Source: Halobacterium sp. KA-4 (GTDB taxonomy: Archaea > Halobacteriota > Halobacteria > Halobacteriales > Halobacteriaceae). Taken from it: a stretch of DNA of 64,000 bases. How positions within the stretch are numbered: position 1 is the first letter of the stretch; every line of letters begins with the position of its first letter. Position numbers and translations under genes: made by a program. Below the pieces are notes generated by a model. That model ran no database searches. It saw only the letters and a list, made by a program, of their open reading frames with translations, and was not told the DNA's origin. This document shows, piece by piece, positions 17,753 to 25,566 of the stretch. The stretch spans positions 35,934-99,933 of the forward strand of contig NZ_JAJJZG010000013.1 in the NCBI RefSeq assembly GCF_021028995.1. The letters run 5' to 3'.

Positions 17753-18196
17753 TCACGCGATTTCTTTCTGCATGCAAGTCGCGGAAGCCGGACACCGCTC
17801 AGCAAACAGCGTCGACCCGCGGACCGCTGGTGGGGCATCCGCCCGTGAAGTGGTCTCGAAGCCACGTTCGCGGAAGAACGCTGACGCGGTCGTCGTGAGC
17901 AAGTAGACGGTTTCCGCGCTCCCGGCCGCCGCGACCCGCTCCAATTCGTCGTAGAGCGCCGTCCCGAACCCCGCAGAGCGGTGTGCCTCCGCGACGACGA
18001 CGGACCGCAGAACTGCGTCAGCGTCGTACGGTTCGACACCACCTGCAGCGACGAGAACTCCGTCAGCGTAGCCCGCGACAAATGTGCCCGGGCTCTCGTC
18101 GAGGCCGCGGTGCGGGAGGTCGTTCGCGGCGAGCAGCGCAGCGATGCGCTCCATCGCTTCCGCGTCGGCCTCGCGGACGGTCAGCGAGTTCGGCAT
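17753..18196 (-). CDS. arsN2: ArsN2-like GNAT N-acetyltransferase (arsenic resistance)
   Basis: I chose ATG 18196 (147 aa); a GTG four codons upstream would overlap the preceding gene. GNAT motif A is VVVAEAHRSAGFGTALYDEL. The C-terminus is diagnostic for ArsN2: YLLTTTASAFFRERGFETTSR, DAPPAV and CPASATCMQKE with conserved cysteines. ArsN-type enzymes acetylate organoarsenicals such as arsinothricin or related compounds. It lies 1 bp after a small membrane-protein gene and downstream of an ArsR regulator, which supports an arsenic-related unit even though no arsB/acr3, arsC or arsM is nearby. Confidence 0.8.
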   Translation of the reverse strand: MPNSLTVREADAEAMERIAALLAANDLPHRGLDESPGTFVAGYADGVLVAAGGVEPYDADAVLRSVVVAEAHRSAGFGTALYDELERVAAAGSAETVYLLTTTASAFFRERGFETTSRADAPPAVRGSTLFAERCPASATCMQKEIA

Positions 18197-18197
18197 C

Positions 18198-18488
18198 TCA
18201 GGTCGCACAACACCGCTGACGCCAGGTGACGGTCACGCTGACGGATCCCGGAAGATCGACGGCGAGCCCGCGACAGTTCCTGACGCAGCGAGCCAGCCGG
18301 CGGACGCGTCGCGCGCTGACGGCAGCGACGCCCGAGGCGACGAGGACGGACCCGGCTGCGAGGGGCGCGCTCGCAGCCCAGAGCGCCAACGGAATCACGG
18401 CGGCCAGCGCGTACGCTACCAGGACTTCTTGCCAGGTGATTCGACGGTGCGGCGGTCGGTTCGGGGAGTCGCGTGGTGAGTGTGGCAT
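18198..18488 (-). CDS. Small membrane protein in the arsR-arsN2 cluster
   Basis: The 96-aa protein has two adjoining hydrophobic segments (~residues 20-38 and 40-58: VLVAYALAAVIPLALWAAS, GSVLVASGVAAVS) and a basic, Cys-containing C-terminal part (RRVRRLARCVRNCRG ... TWRQRCC). I do not recognise the family. Position between arsR and arsN2 on the same strand suggests a role in metalloid response, and the four cysteines could bind arsenite, but this is inference. The distance to arsR is 109 bp. Confidence 0.55.
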   Translation of the reverse strand: MPHSPRDSPNRPPHRRITWQEVLVAYALAAVIPLALWAASAPLAAGSVLVASGVAAVSARRVRRLARCVRNCRGLAVDLPGSVSVTVTWRQRCCAT

Positions 18489-18597
18489 CGTCGGGAGTGT
18501 TCAGGTGCGTCGTTCGGTGGCACTACGCGAGCGGTTTTTCAATCCGATGGGTCGCGGCGACGGCGGAGTCGGCGGGAACGCTCCTCGACGACGGCCG

Positions 18598-18966
18598 TTA
18601 CGCATCGGCGTTCCTCGTCTCATCGAGCACGTCGAGGAGGCGACGGGCCCGTGGCGTCGCGGTGTAGTACCGCCACCGGCCGTCCTTCCGCCGGTTCACG
18701 AGCCCGGCGCTGAACAGACGGGAGAGCGCCTGACTGACCGCGCCCTGGCTCACGCCGAGCGCCGGTTCCAATTCGCAGACGCAGACCGCGCTGTCGGCGT
18801 CCGCGATGAGCCGGAGCGCCTCGTAGCGCGTGTCGTTGCCGAGCGCCGCAAGCGTGTCGACGTCGGCTGCGGCCGCGTCCACCGAGAGGTCGTGTCCGAC
18901 CGAGCAACAGCCCGGTTCCGGGCGGTCCAGTTCGTCGGCCGAAGCGGAAGTGGGTTCCCCAGCCAT
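18598..18966 (-). CDS. ArsR/SmtB-family winged-helix repressor
   Basis: The 122-aa protein has an N-terminal extension with CCSVGHD, then LAALGNDTRYEALRLIADA. The metal-site motif VCVCEL sits in helix 3, followed by the recognition helix GVSQGAVSQALSRLFSAGLV and the wing RRKDGRWRYYTAT. ArsR uses the CxC (CVCEL) thiols to sense As(III)/Sb(III) and releases DNA. A perfect 12-bp palindrome lies 11 bp upstream of its start, so autoregulation is likely. The extra N-terminal Cys pair may complete a three-Cys site. Confidence 0.88.
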   Translation of the reverse strand: MAGEPTSASADELDRPEPGCCSVGHDLSVDAAAADVDTLAALGNDTRYEALRLIADADSAVCVCELEPALGVSQGAVSQALSRLFSAGLVNRRKDGRWRYYTATPRARRLLDVLDETRNADA

Positions 18967-18976
18967 CTTAGCGTAT

Positions 18977-18988
18977 TCTAATATTAGA
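18977..18988. promoter_or_regulatory. Palindromic operator TCTAATATTAGA with adjacent TATA-like element
   Basis: This is a perfect 12-bp palindrome just upstream of the ArsR start (18966). It is followed at ~18991-19002 by TACTAATATAAT, which could serve as the TATA box. ArsR/SmtB operators are usually 12-2-12-like AT-rich palindromes overlapping the promoter, so this is the likely self-binding site. Confidence 0.6.
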
Positions 18989-19144
18989 TGCTACTAATAT
19001 AATAGTTCGGGTGGGCGAGGTGAGAAGCGTGGCCGCCGCGTGAACGGCCTAGGAACTGACGTGAACGGGCGACACACCTCGATACACCCACGAGGCTACC
19101 GGCTAAGGACGAAATTTTACGGAGCCGGATAGTATACAGAGCGT

Positions 19145-20005
19145 ATGATTCTCTGCGCGGACCCCGAAACGCCAGCACGCGAGCGCACGACGGGCGCGCT
19201 CTCGGACGCCGGCTTCGACGTCGTAGAGGCCGGGTCGCTCGCCGAGGCGTACGAGGCGCTCGACGAGCATCCCGTCGAATGCGTGGTCACCGAGTACACC
19301 CTCCCCGACGGCACCGGCCTCGAACTCGTGGACGCGGTGCGCGAACGCCACCCCGACGCAGCGTGCATGCTGTTCACGGCGACACCGCTGGACGACATCG
19401 ACACCGACGCGTTCGGCTCCCTGGTCGCAGAGTACGTCCACAAAGACGACGACCACGATGAACTCGTCGGCATCGTCGAACACGCGCTGGCGTTTCGAAG
19501 CCAGACCGCGTACCCGCTGCCGGCGAACGAGAGCGCGCGCGTCAACGCGCTCGAACAGTACGCCGCTGACCCCACGGAACTCGGCGCGTCGCTGGACCGG
19601 CTGACCGAACTCGCGACTGCGTTATTCGGAGTCAACGCCGCCGCGATCGGCATCATCGACGCACACACCGAGGAGTTCCTCTCCTGTCATGGCGTCAGTT
19701 TCGACCCGATGGACCGCGAGGACACCGTCTGCACGTACGCGATACTGGACGACCGCGTGACCGTCGTCGAAGACGTAGCGGACGACCCACGCTTCGCGGA
19801 CAACGAGGGGTTAGCGGCCGCAAACATCCGGTTCTACGCGAGCGCCCCGCTGATCACGCCGGACGGCGAGGCGATTGGCACGTTCTGCATCTACAACGAC
19901 GAACCCCGGACGTTCGCCAGCCGAGACCGCGAGCTGTTGTCGCTGCTCGGCGACGAGGATGGAACAACTGTCGCTGCGTCGTCGCATCCGCGACGCGGGA
20001 GGTGA
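19145..20005 (+). CDS. Receiver-like + GAF domain signalling protein, probable 3' frameshift
   Basis: In the open frame it is 286 aa: a receiver-like domain (residues 1-~120) and a GAF domain (~135-270; LFGVNAAAIGIID, DTVCTYAIL, YASAPLITPDGEAIGTFCIYN). The usual phosphoacceptor Asp appears to be Glu50 (CVVTEYTLPDG), with Thr78 and Lys at HKDD kept, which suggests a pseudo-receiver or a form mimicking the phosphorylated state. After LLSLLGDE the open frame degenerates, whereas the +1 frame reads MEQLSLRRRIRDAGG and stops inside the next gene's ATG. That is the expected GAF ending, so a 1-bp deletion or base-call error near 19,957 is likely. Confidence 0.8.
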   Translation: MILCADPETPARERTTGALSDAGFDVVEAGSLAEAYEALDEHPVECVVTEYTLPDGTGLELVDAVRERHPDAACMLFTATPLDDIDTDAFGSLVAEYVHKDDDHDELVGIVEHALAFRSQTAYPLPANESARVNALEQYAADPTELGASLDRLTELATALFGVNAAAIGIIDAHTEEFLSCHGVSFDPMDREDTVCTYAILDDRVTVVEDVADDPRFADNEGLAAANIRFYASAPLITPDGEAIGTFCIYNDEPRTFASRDRELLSLLGDEDGTTVAASSHPRRGR

Positions 20006-20010
20006 CGGCG

Positions 20011-20661
20011 ATGACTGACGACTACAACTTCGAAGGACTGCCGCTGGCATCGCTGCGCCCCGGAACGACCGTCCTAGTCGCCGGACCGTCACACGCCGGC
20101 ACCCGCCACCTCGCGTTCCGGATGCTCTCCGGGCCGCCCACCGAGGGCGCGATTCTCGTCAGCACAAACCAGCGCGCGGGCCGCATCGCCGACGACTGGG
20201 CGCGCAGCGGCTTCGAACTCGACAAGGAGCGCGCCGCAATCCTGGACTGCGTCGGCGACGACGACCAGAACGTCCCCGCGCAGGTCCTGCCGGTCTCGGG
20301 GCCGTCGGACCTGACCGGCATCGGCATGCGCTACTCCGACGTCTACCGGACGTTCCGCCAGTCCGGCGTTGAACGCGTGCGCACGGGCCTGTTCTCGGTG
20401 TCGACGCTGCTGTCGTTCGGCGACCTCAAGACCGTCTCCCGGTTCGTACACACGCTCGTCGGCCGCATCGACGCAGTCGACGGCATCGGCGTGTTCTGCA
20501 TCGACCCCGGGATGCACGACGAACAGACCGTGAGCACGATTACGCAGTTCTGCTCGGCGCGCATCGATGTTCGCGAGACCGAATCCGGCCAGGAACTCCG
20601 CGCCCGCGGCATCCCTGACCAGCCCCGCGAGTGGATGAACTTCGACGTAGAGACGGAGTAA
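20011..20661 (+). CDS. DUF7504/HTR-like P-loop (RAD55/KaiC-type) protein with degenerate Walker A
   Basis: The 216-aa frame starts at ATG 20011; a GTG three codons earlier is possible. The fold matches the paralogue at 24,799-25,446: EGAILVSTNQRAGRIADDW, DLTGIGMRYSDVYR, RTGLFSVSTLLSFGDLKTVSRFVHTLVGRI (in parts), GVFCIDPGMHDEQTVSTITQF. The P-loop is GPSHAGTRH, where Lys is replaced by Thr, so ATP hydrolysis is doubtful. The paralogue keeps GPPMSGKRD. The frameshift-corrected receiver-GAF frame overlaps its ATG, so the two are translationally coupled and may work together in signalling. Confidence 0.82.
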   Translation: MTDDYNFEGLPLASLRPGTTVLVAGPSHAGTRHLAFRMLSGPPTEGAILVSTNQRAGRIADDWARSGFELDKERAAILDCVGDDDQNVPAQVLPVSGPSDLTGIGMRYSDVYRTFRQSGVERVRTGLFSVSTLLSFGDLKTVSRFVHTLVGRIDAVDGIGVFCIDPGMHDEQTVSTITQFCSARIDVRETESGQELRARGIPDQPREWMNFDVETE

Positions 20662-20781
20662 AACTCACAGCGCGCTGACTGACGAACTGTCGGTACGGCT
20701 CACAGACCCATCGCTGAGTGCTATTTAACGTAGGTTTCTAGCCGGGAGCCGATGGCTGGTGGCTGAAAATGGCGCGTATGA

Positions 20782-21096
20782 ATGGTGGACGGGCCGAGGT
20801 GGCCCGGTGTTCCTGCCCGGGTAGTCCCGGTCGCCTTCTCCACCCCGCGACCCTTCGAGCGACGAGCGTTCGGTGCTCCGCTGCTCACTTCCGTGCCTGA
20901 CGGAGTGGCACCGACGAACCGCGACGACGCCACCCTTGCAGGTGTGCGCCGCGGACCGCCGTCCCCGAAGGACGAGGCTTCCACGTTGGCTTCCGGGGCC
21001 CGGACAGGTCGACCGGACTCCCCCGGATTTCGGCCCCCGCTGATGACTGTCTCGCGGGTAAAGGGCGGGGCCAAACCGCCCGGCCTAGTCCACTTC
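20782..21096 (-). ncRNA. ffs: Signal recognition particle 7S RNA
   Basis: Read on the minus strand, the conserved SRP54-binding domain IV hairpin is at 20,881-20,901: GTCAGGCACGGAAGTGAGCAG, with the GGAA loop and the AGCAG internal loop. The 5' Alu-type region has ACTAGGCCGGGCGG, and the 5' GTGGAC (21,088-21,093) pairs with the 3' GTCCAC (20,784-20,790) to close helix 1, as in archaeal SRP RNAs. The length of about 315 nt fits haloarchaeal 7S RNA (~300 nt). A TATA-like CTTAAG sits ~22 bp upstream. Exact ends are estimated from the pairing to within a few bases. It serves co-translational protein targeting with SRP19 and SRP54. Confidence 0.92.
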
Positions 21097-21110
21097 ACCG
21101 TAGTCGACTG

Positions 21111-21121
21111 CCTCTTAAGGG
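21111..21121 (-). promoter_or_regulatory. TATA-like box of the SRP RNA gene
   Basis: CCTCTTAAGGG on the plus strand (CCCTTAAGAGG on the minus strand) is centred about 22-25 bp before the predicted 5' end of the 7S RNA, at the usual archaeal TATA distance. Confidence 0.5.
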
Positions 21122-21199
21122 CCTTTCGGGACAACCGCTGCGTCGTATGGTATCGCGAACCGCGTTAGCACTTTAACGCCGCTGCTAAAATTGCCAGCC

Positions 21200-22222
21200 A
21201 TGTCGGCATTGCTCGACCACTACGAGGCCGTCCGCGAGGAGTTCGACTACGACCGCCCGGATGTCGACATCGGGTCGCTATCGGCGTCGCTCGTAGACCG
21301 CGCGTTCGTCGCAACGACCGACACCGACGCACTCTGTCAGACGGGCGACCGCGACACACTGTTCGTCGCGAGCGCTGGCCTCACCGGGACGCCGCACGTC
21401 GGCACCGTCGCACAGATGTATGCCGTCAAGCGCCTGCATGAGGCGGGCTTGGACACGCAGTTTCTGCTCGCCGACTACGAGAAGTACGCCAGCGACGGCC
21501 GCGACCTCGACGTAGTGCGCTCGCTCGCCGACAACTACCGGACGTTCCTCAACCGAATCGAGTACAGCGGCGAGGTTCGCACACAGTACGACGACTACGA
21601 CGTGATGCAGACGGCGTTCCGGCTGGCGCCGCACTTCGAGTTCAAGGACGGCCCGACGTTCGACGTGGAACCGACCGAGTGGGTCGAGCAACTCCGGACG
21701 GCGTACGACGACGACCAACTGACTCACGACGACGCGACAGGCACCACGAAGTTCGGCGGTCGAGTCGCGTCGCTGCTCTGTCTCGCGGACTTCCTCCATC
21801 CCACAGTCGGGGACGACTACGACCAGACTGTGTTCGTGCTCGGCGTCGACGAGCATGCACTCGTGCTCGCAAACGAGTACTACACCGAGAAGACGCCGTT
21901 CGAGCCCGCCTTCGAGGGATTGTTCACGTACATGGTCCCGGGGCTGAACGGATACCCGAAGATGGCGAAGACGATTCCGGGGTCGGGCATCACGATGGAC
22001 ATGGACCCGGAACGAGTGCGGCGACTCGTCCACGAGGCCGACGACGGCACGACGCCCGCCGAATCCACCGTCTACCAGATGCTGTGTCTGGTCTCCGAAC
22101 ACGACGGCCAGCGCCTTGACGAGTTGGCGACCACCTGTCGAGCGGGCGGCGAGGAGTGGGACGCCGCGGTCGCGGCGTACGCCGACTTCCTCGCGGACCT
22201 CGCGGCGGCGTGGCCCGAGTAA
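21200..22222 (+). CDS. Class I Trp/Tyr-tRNA-synthetase-like protein
   Basis: It encodes 340 aa from ATG 21,200; a TTG three codons upstream is possible. Class Ic features: a HIGH-like HVGTVAQ after LFVASAGLTGTP, the substrate pocket FLLADYEKYASDG, VFVLGVDEHALVLANEYY, and a KMSKS-like PKMAKTIPGSGI. The protein is shorter than usual haloarchaeal TrpRS (which I recall as ~500 aa). Haloarchaea often carry two TrpRS-like genes, and this looks like the compact paralogue. Whether it charges tRNA-Trp, tRNA-Tyr or has moonlighted is open. It diverges from the SRP RNA gene. Confidence 0.7.
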   Translation: MSALLDHYEAVREEFDYDRPDVDIGSLSASLVDRAFVATTDTDALCQTGDRDTLFVASAGLTGTPHVGTVAQMYAVKRLHEAGLDTQFLLADYEKYASDGRDLDVVRSLADNYRTFLNRIEYSGEVRTQYDDYDVMQTAFRLAPHFEFKDGPTFDVEPTEWVEQLRTAYDDDQLTHDDATGTTKFGGRVASLLCLADFLHPTVGDDYDQTVFVLGVDEHALVLANEYYTEKTPFEPAFEGLFTYMVPGLNGYPKMAKTIPGSGITMDMDPERVRRLVHEADDGTTPAESTVYQMLCLVSEHDGQRLDELATTCRAGGEEWDAAVAAYADFLADLAAAWPE

Positions 22223-22288
22223 CAGAAGCGACCGCTGGCGCTGCAGCCGAGGGAAACGGTCATCCCGGGCGAACGTCTACTCGCGACC

Positions 22289-22594
22289 ATGGGATTCGGT
22301 TCGACCGCGAAGAAGCTCCAGAAAGTGACGGAGATGGCGGACAAGCTCTACGAGCGCTTCGAGCGTCTCCGGGAGCAGGTCAACGATCTGACCGAGACCG
22401 TCGAGGACACGCACGGCCGCGTCGCGGACCTCGAAGCCGAACTCGCCGAGCAGCGCGCGCTCGTCGAAGCGCTGGCCGAGAAGGAAGGCGTCGACGTCGA
22501 GGCCGTCGTCAGCGACGCCGGTACTGAGTCCGAAGCCGCCGCGGAGGCTGGCGTCGGCGACGCCGGCAGCGAGCGTGTGGATGGCAACGACTAA
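22289..22594 (+). CDS. DUF5798-like coiled-coil protein
   Basis: The 101-aa protein begins MGFGSTAKKLQKVTEMADKLY, then has a long heptad-rich helix (FERLREQVNDLTETVEDTHGRVADLEAELAEQRALVEALA, seen in parts) and a disordered acidic Ala/Glu/Gly tail. This matches the haloarchaeal DUF5798 family. The function is unknown; it is 27 bp upstream of cysK. Confidence 0.8.
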   Translation: MGFGSTAKKLQKVTEMADKLYERFERLREQVNDLTETVEDTHGRVADLEAELAEQRALVEALAEKEGVDVEAVVSDAGTESEAAAEAGVGDAGSERVDGND

Positions 22595-22621
22595 AGAACC
22601 CAGGCAAGAATTACCGCGTAG

Positions 22622-23602
22622 ATGACCACCCACCGGAGGCCGCTGGACTCGGTGCTGGAGACTATCGGGGAGACGCCGCTCGTGCGCGTCCACGCGTCGC
22701 CCGACGACGTCCCGGTGTACGCGAAACTCGAGTCGTTCAACCCCGGCGCGAGCGTCAAAGACCGCATCGGGAAGTACATGCTCGAAGCGATGCTCGATTC
22801 AGGGGAACTCCCCGAAGGCGGCACCATCGTCGAGCCGACCGCCGGCAACACCGGCATCGGATTCGCGGTCGCCGCCGGCCAGCTCGACGTCGACGCCGTC
22901 TTCGTCGTCCCCGAGCGCTTCAGCATCGAGAAACAACAGTTGATGCGCGCACTCGGCGCCGACGTCATCAACACGCCCACCGAGGATGGGATGGGCGGTG
23001 CCATCGAGCGAGCCCACGAACTCGCCGAGGAACTGGACGACGCCGTCGTCCCCCAGCAGTTCTCGAACCCGCTAAACCCGGAAGCCCACTACAAGACCAC
23101 GGGACCCGAGATCGGCGAGGCGCTGGACAGCGAGGTCGGCGCGCTCGTCGCGGGCTGTGGCACCGCGGGCACGCTCATGGGAACAGGGCGCTTCCTCCGC
23201 GAGCAAGTGCCGGACCTCCACGTCACGGCCGTCGAACCGAAGGGGTCGCTGTACGCGACCACACAGGGAACCGACGTCGAGAAGGGCGAGTACAAGACCG
23301 AAGGCATCGGCACCCACGACCCGACAACGAACGAACTGTTCGACCCCGACTTCGTCGACGACGTCGTCCAGATTCCCGACGAAGACACCCACGCGGAGAT
23401 GCAGCGGCTCGCCCGCGAGGAGGGGCACCTCGTAGCGTCAAGTTCCGCTGCGAACAGTCTCGCAGCGCTGGACGTCGCCGAGCGCGCGGCCGCCGGCGAC
23501 CTCGATTTGCCGCATGACTGCGTCGTCACCATCTTCCCGGACTCCAGCGAGCGCTACCTCTCAAAGGGCGTCTACGGCAGCTACGAGGAGTGGGAGGGCT
23601 GA
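22622..23602 (+). CDS. cysK: Cysteine synthase / beta-replacing PLP enzyme
   Basis: This is a 326-aa fold-type II PLP enzyme. Early TIGETPLVRV is followed by the PLP-lysine motif NPGASVKDRIGKYM (Lys46), the substrate loop EPTAGNTGIG, and the phosphate-binding GCGTAGTLMGTGR. VVTIFPDSSERYLSKGVY ends the catalytic core. It makes cysteine from O-acetyl- or O-phosphoserine, or acts as a cystathionine beta-synthase; these cannot be told apart by eye, and no CBS domains follow. It is transcribed in line with the DUF5798 gene upstream and the AIM24 pseudogene downstream. Confidence 0.88.
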   Translation: MTTHRRPLDSVLETIGETPLVRVHASPDDVPVYAKLESFNPGASVKDRIGKYMLEAMLDSGELPEGGTIVEPTAGNTGIGFAVAAGQLDVDAVFVVPERFSIEKQQLMRALGADVINTPTEDGMGGAIERAHELAEELDDAVVPQQFSNPLNPEAHYKTTGPEIGEALDSEVGALVAGCGTAGTLMGTGRFLREQVPDLHVTAVEPKGSLYATTQGTDVEKGEYKTEGIGTHDPTTNELFDPDFVDDVVQIPDEDTHAEMQRLAREEGHLVASSSAANSLAALDVAERAAAGDLDLPHDCVVTIFPDSSERYLSKGVYGSYEEWEG

Positions 23603-23696
23603 CGCCACCCGGAATCGCCGGAGCGGCAGCGTTCGCACGACGCGTCACTCGACGAAGCGTATAACTCGGATTGTCGAGAACCGTGCCGACGTCCCC

Positions 23697-24349
23697 ATGG
23701 ACATCTCGAACCTCCCACAAGCCGCCGAAGCCGACGGCGACGGGTTTCGCAAGGAGAACAACCGCTCCTCGGTATCCCGGTCGACGGGAGCGTGATGATT
23801 CGCGCCGGCTCGATGGTCGGTTACACCGGCGAGTTGACGTTCACCGGGAAGTCGACCGCCGAAGGCGGCCTCACCGGCTTCGTCAAGGAAGCCGTGACCA
23901 GCGAAGGGACGCCGGTCATGGTCGCGGAAGGCTCCGGCTACCTCTACGTCGCCGACCGCAGCAAGAAAGTCCAGATTCTCGACCTCGACGCCGGGGAGTC
24001 GCTCTCCGTCAACGGCAACGACGTGCTCGCGTTTGAATCGAACGTCGACTACGAAATCAACACCATCGGCAGCCTCTCGGGGGCCGCCGCGAGCGGACTG
24101 ACGAACGTCTACCTCACCGGCCCCGGCGAAGTCGCCATCACGACGCACGGCGACCCGCTGGTCGTGACACCGCCCGTGAAGACCGACCCAGACGCGACGG
24201 TCGCATGGAGCGACGACCTCTCCCCGTCGTTCTCCGTGAACAAGGCGTTCGAAATTGGGCAGACCTCCGGCGAGTCCGTCCAGATGGAGTTCACCGCCGA
24301 CGAGGGATTCGTCGTCTTCCAGCCCCACGAGGAAGGCGGCCAGATGTAG
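23697..24349 (+). pseudogene. AIM24-family protein, N-terminal frameshift
   Basis: The ATG at 23,697 opens a good N-terminus (MDISNLPQAAEADGDGFRK), but after ~22 codons the family sequence moves to another frame that reads LLGIPVDGSVMIRAGSMVGYTG and continues in register to 24,349. The switch lies at ~23,757-23,765 and fits loss of one base. Downstream, GGLTGFVKEA, KKVQILDLDAGESLSVNG and TTHGDPLVV match the paralogue at 1-498. A GTG at 23,792 could start a shorter 185-aa product lacking the first strands. Either this is a sequence error, a recent pseudogene, or the GTG is used. The function is unknown, as for the paralogue. Confidence 0.8.
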
Positions 24350-24356
24350 CGTAGGT

Positions 24357-24767
24357 TCAGGCCTTCAAGCGGCCGTGCTCGACTTTAATGCACTTGTCCT
24401 GAACGACGCGCAGCCCCGCGTCTTCGGCGCGCTGTGCGGCGTCGTCGTCGCGGATGCCGAGTTGCGTCCAGACAACCTGCACGTCGTCGCGCGCGATAGC
24501 CTCGTCGACAATGCCCGCGACCTCCTCGCTGGGCCGGAACACGTCCACGATATCGACCTGTTCGTCGACGTCGGACAGCGAGTCGTACGCCTCCCGGTCG
24601 AAGATTTCGTCGGCGTACGGGTTCACCGGAATCACGTCGTAGCCGTGGTCGAGAAGGTACTGGGGAACGTCGTGGGCGGCCTTCCCCGGCGTCGAGGAGC
24701 AGCCGACGACGGCGACGTGGTCGTACCCCAGAATCTCCTCGATTTCGGCGTCGGATTCGATGGGCAT
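24357..24767 (-). CDS. CoA-binding-domain protein (YccU-like)
   Basis: The 136-aa protein has a single Rossmann CoA-binding domain: VAVVGCSSTPGKAAHDVPQYLLDHGYDVIPVNP (in parts), VDIVDVFRPSEEVAGIVDEAI, VVWTQLGIRDDDAA and VVQDKCIKVEHGRL. It resembles the stand-alone CoA-binding proteins related to succinyl-CoA synthetase alpha. The ligand and role are not defined. It is convergent with the AIM24 pseudogene, with 7 bp between them. Confidence 0.9.
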   Translation of the reverse strand: MPIESDAEIEEILGYDHVAVVGCSSTPGKAAHDVPQYLLDHGYDVIPVNPYADEIFDREAYDSLSDVDEQVDIVDVFRPSEEVAGIVDEAIARDDVQVVWTQLGIRDDDAAQRAEDAGLRVVQDKCIKVEHGRLKA

Positions 24768-24798
24768 ACGTTCCTATTGAGCGGCCGCGGCGAAAAAG

Positions 24799-25446
24799 TT
24801 ACAGGTCGCGCCAGTCGGTGCCGTCGCCGATGCCGACGAGGCGCGCCTCGAAGCCGCCGTCCTCGCGCTCCCGAATCGTGACGATGCCGTCAAACAGCTG
24901 CTTGAGCGTGCTCACCGTCTGCTCGTCGTGGGCGCTGGAGTCGACGACGAACACACCGAGGGCGTCCGCGCTCTGCACGCGCCCCGTGAACACGTGGAGG
25001 AATCGGAACACCGTCTGGAGGTCCGAGTACATCAATAGCGTCGACAGCGAGTGCAGGAGGATGCGGTTGCGGGTGACGCCGCGCTGCTGGTAGAGCGCGC
25101 GCAGTAGTTCGGAGAGCTCGATACCGATGCCGGTGAGGTCCACCGGCGAGGAGGCGTAGCGCACGAGTTCGGACTCTGTCGCCGTCCCCATCCCCTGCTG
25201 TTTGGTGACGCAGTCGACGACGCCCAGCAGCGGCTCGGTGTCGCCGACGTGCTCGGCGAAGTCCTCGATGACGCGTTCGGCGCTGTCTTTCGTCGACACG
25301 ACGATGGCACCCTCGCCTTCCCGAGCGCCGGTCGCGAGGATGTCGAAGCCGAGGTCTCGCTTGCCGCTCATCGGCGGTCCCTCGACGAGGATGTTGGTCC
25401 CCGGGTCGACGTCTACGTCCGAGAAGGCCGCGCCAAGCTCGTACAT
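24799..25446 (-). CDS. DUF7504/HTR-like RAD55-family P-loop ATPase
   Basis: This 215-aa RecA-like domain has an intact Walker A, VEGPPMSGKRDL (~residues 21-32), and the hydrophobic strand before an Asp as LGVFVVDSSAHDEQTVS. It is paralogous to the 20,011-20,661 gene, sharing DLTGIGI, SLSTLLMYSDLQTVFRFLH and HDEQTVSTL. Such proteins are KaiC/RAD55-like and in haloarchaea are often linked to signal-transduction genes (HTR-like). This copy keeps the P-loop Lys that the other lacks. Its 5' region contains a TATA-like GCTTATATTCC near 25,541-25,551. Confidence 0.82.
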   Translation of the reverse strand: MYELGAAFSDVDVDPGTNILVEGPPMSGKRDLGFDILATGAREGEGAIVVSTKDSAERVIEDFAEHVGDTEPLLGVVDCVTKQQGMGTATESELVRYASSPVDLTGIGIELSELLRALYQQRGVTRNRILLHSLSTLLMYSDLQTVFRFLHVFTGRVQSADALGVFVVDSSAHDEQTVSTLKQLFDGIVTIREREDGGFEARLVGIGDGTDWRDL

Positions 25447-25566
25447 TATGCTACCCCTCGCGTCCCGACTGCGACCGGGGGGTGGCGTGTCGTCGAGTCG
25501 TACTCCCCCGTTCTCATCTGCCCGAAAGATATGCTGATTCGCTTATATTCCTTTTGATTGGCCGGC

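Noticed and set aside
20721..21168. Protein-coding ORFs on both strands over 20.7-21.1 kb
   Set aside because: The stretch is the SRP RNA, with domain IV motif and terminal pairing; the ORFs are chance, GC-driven and not acidic.
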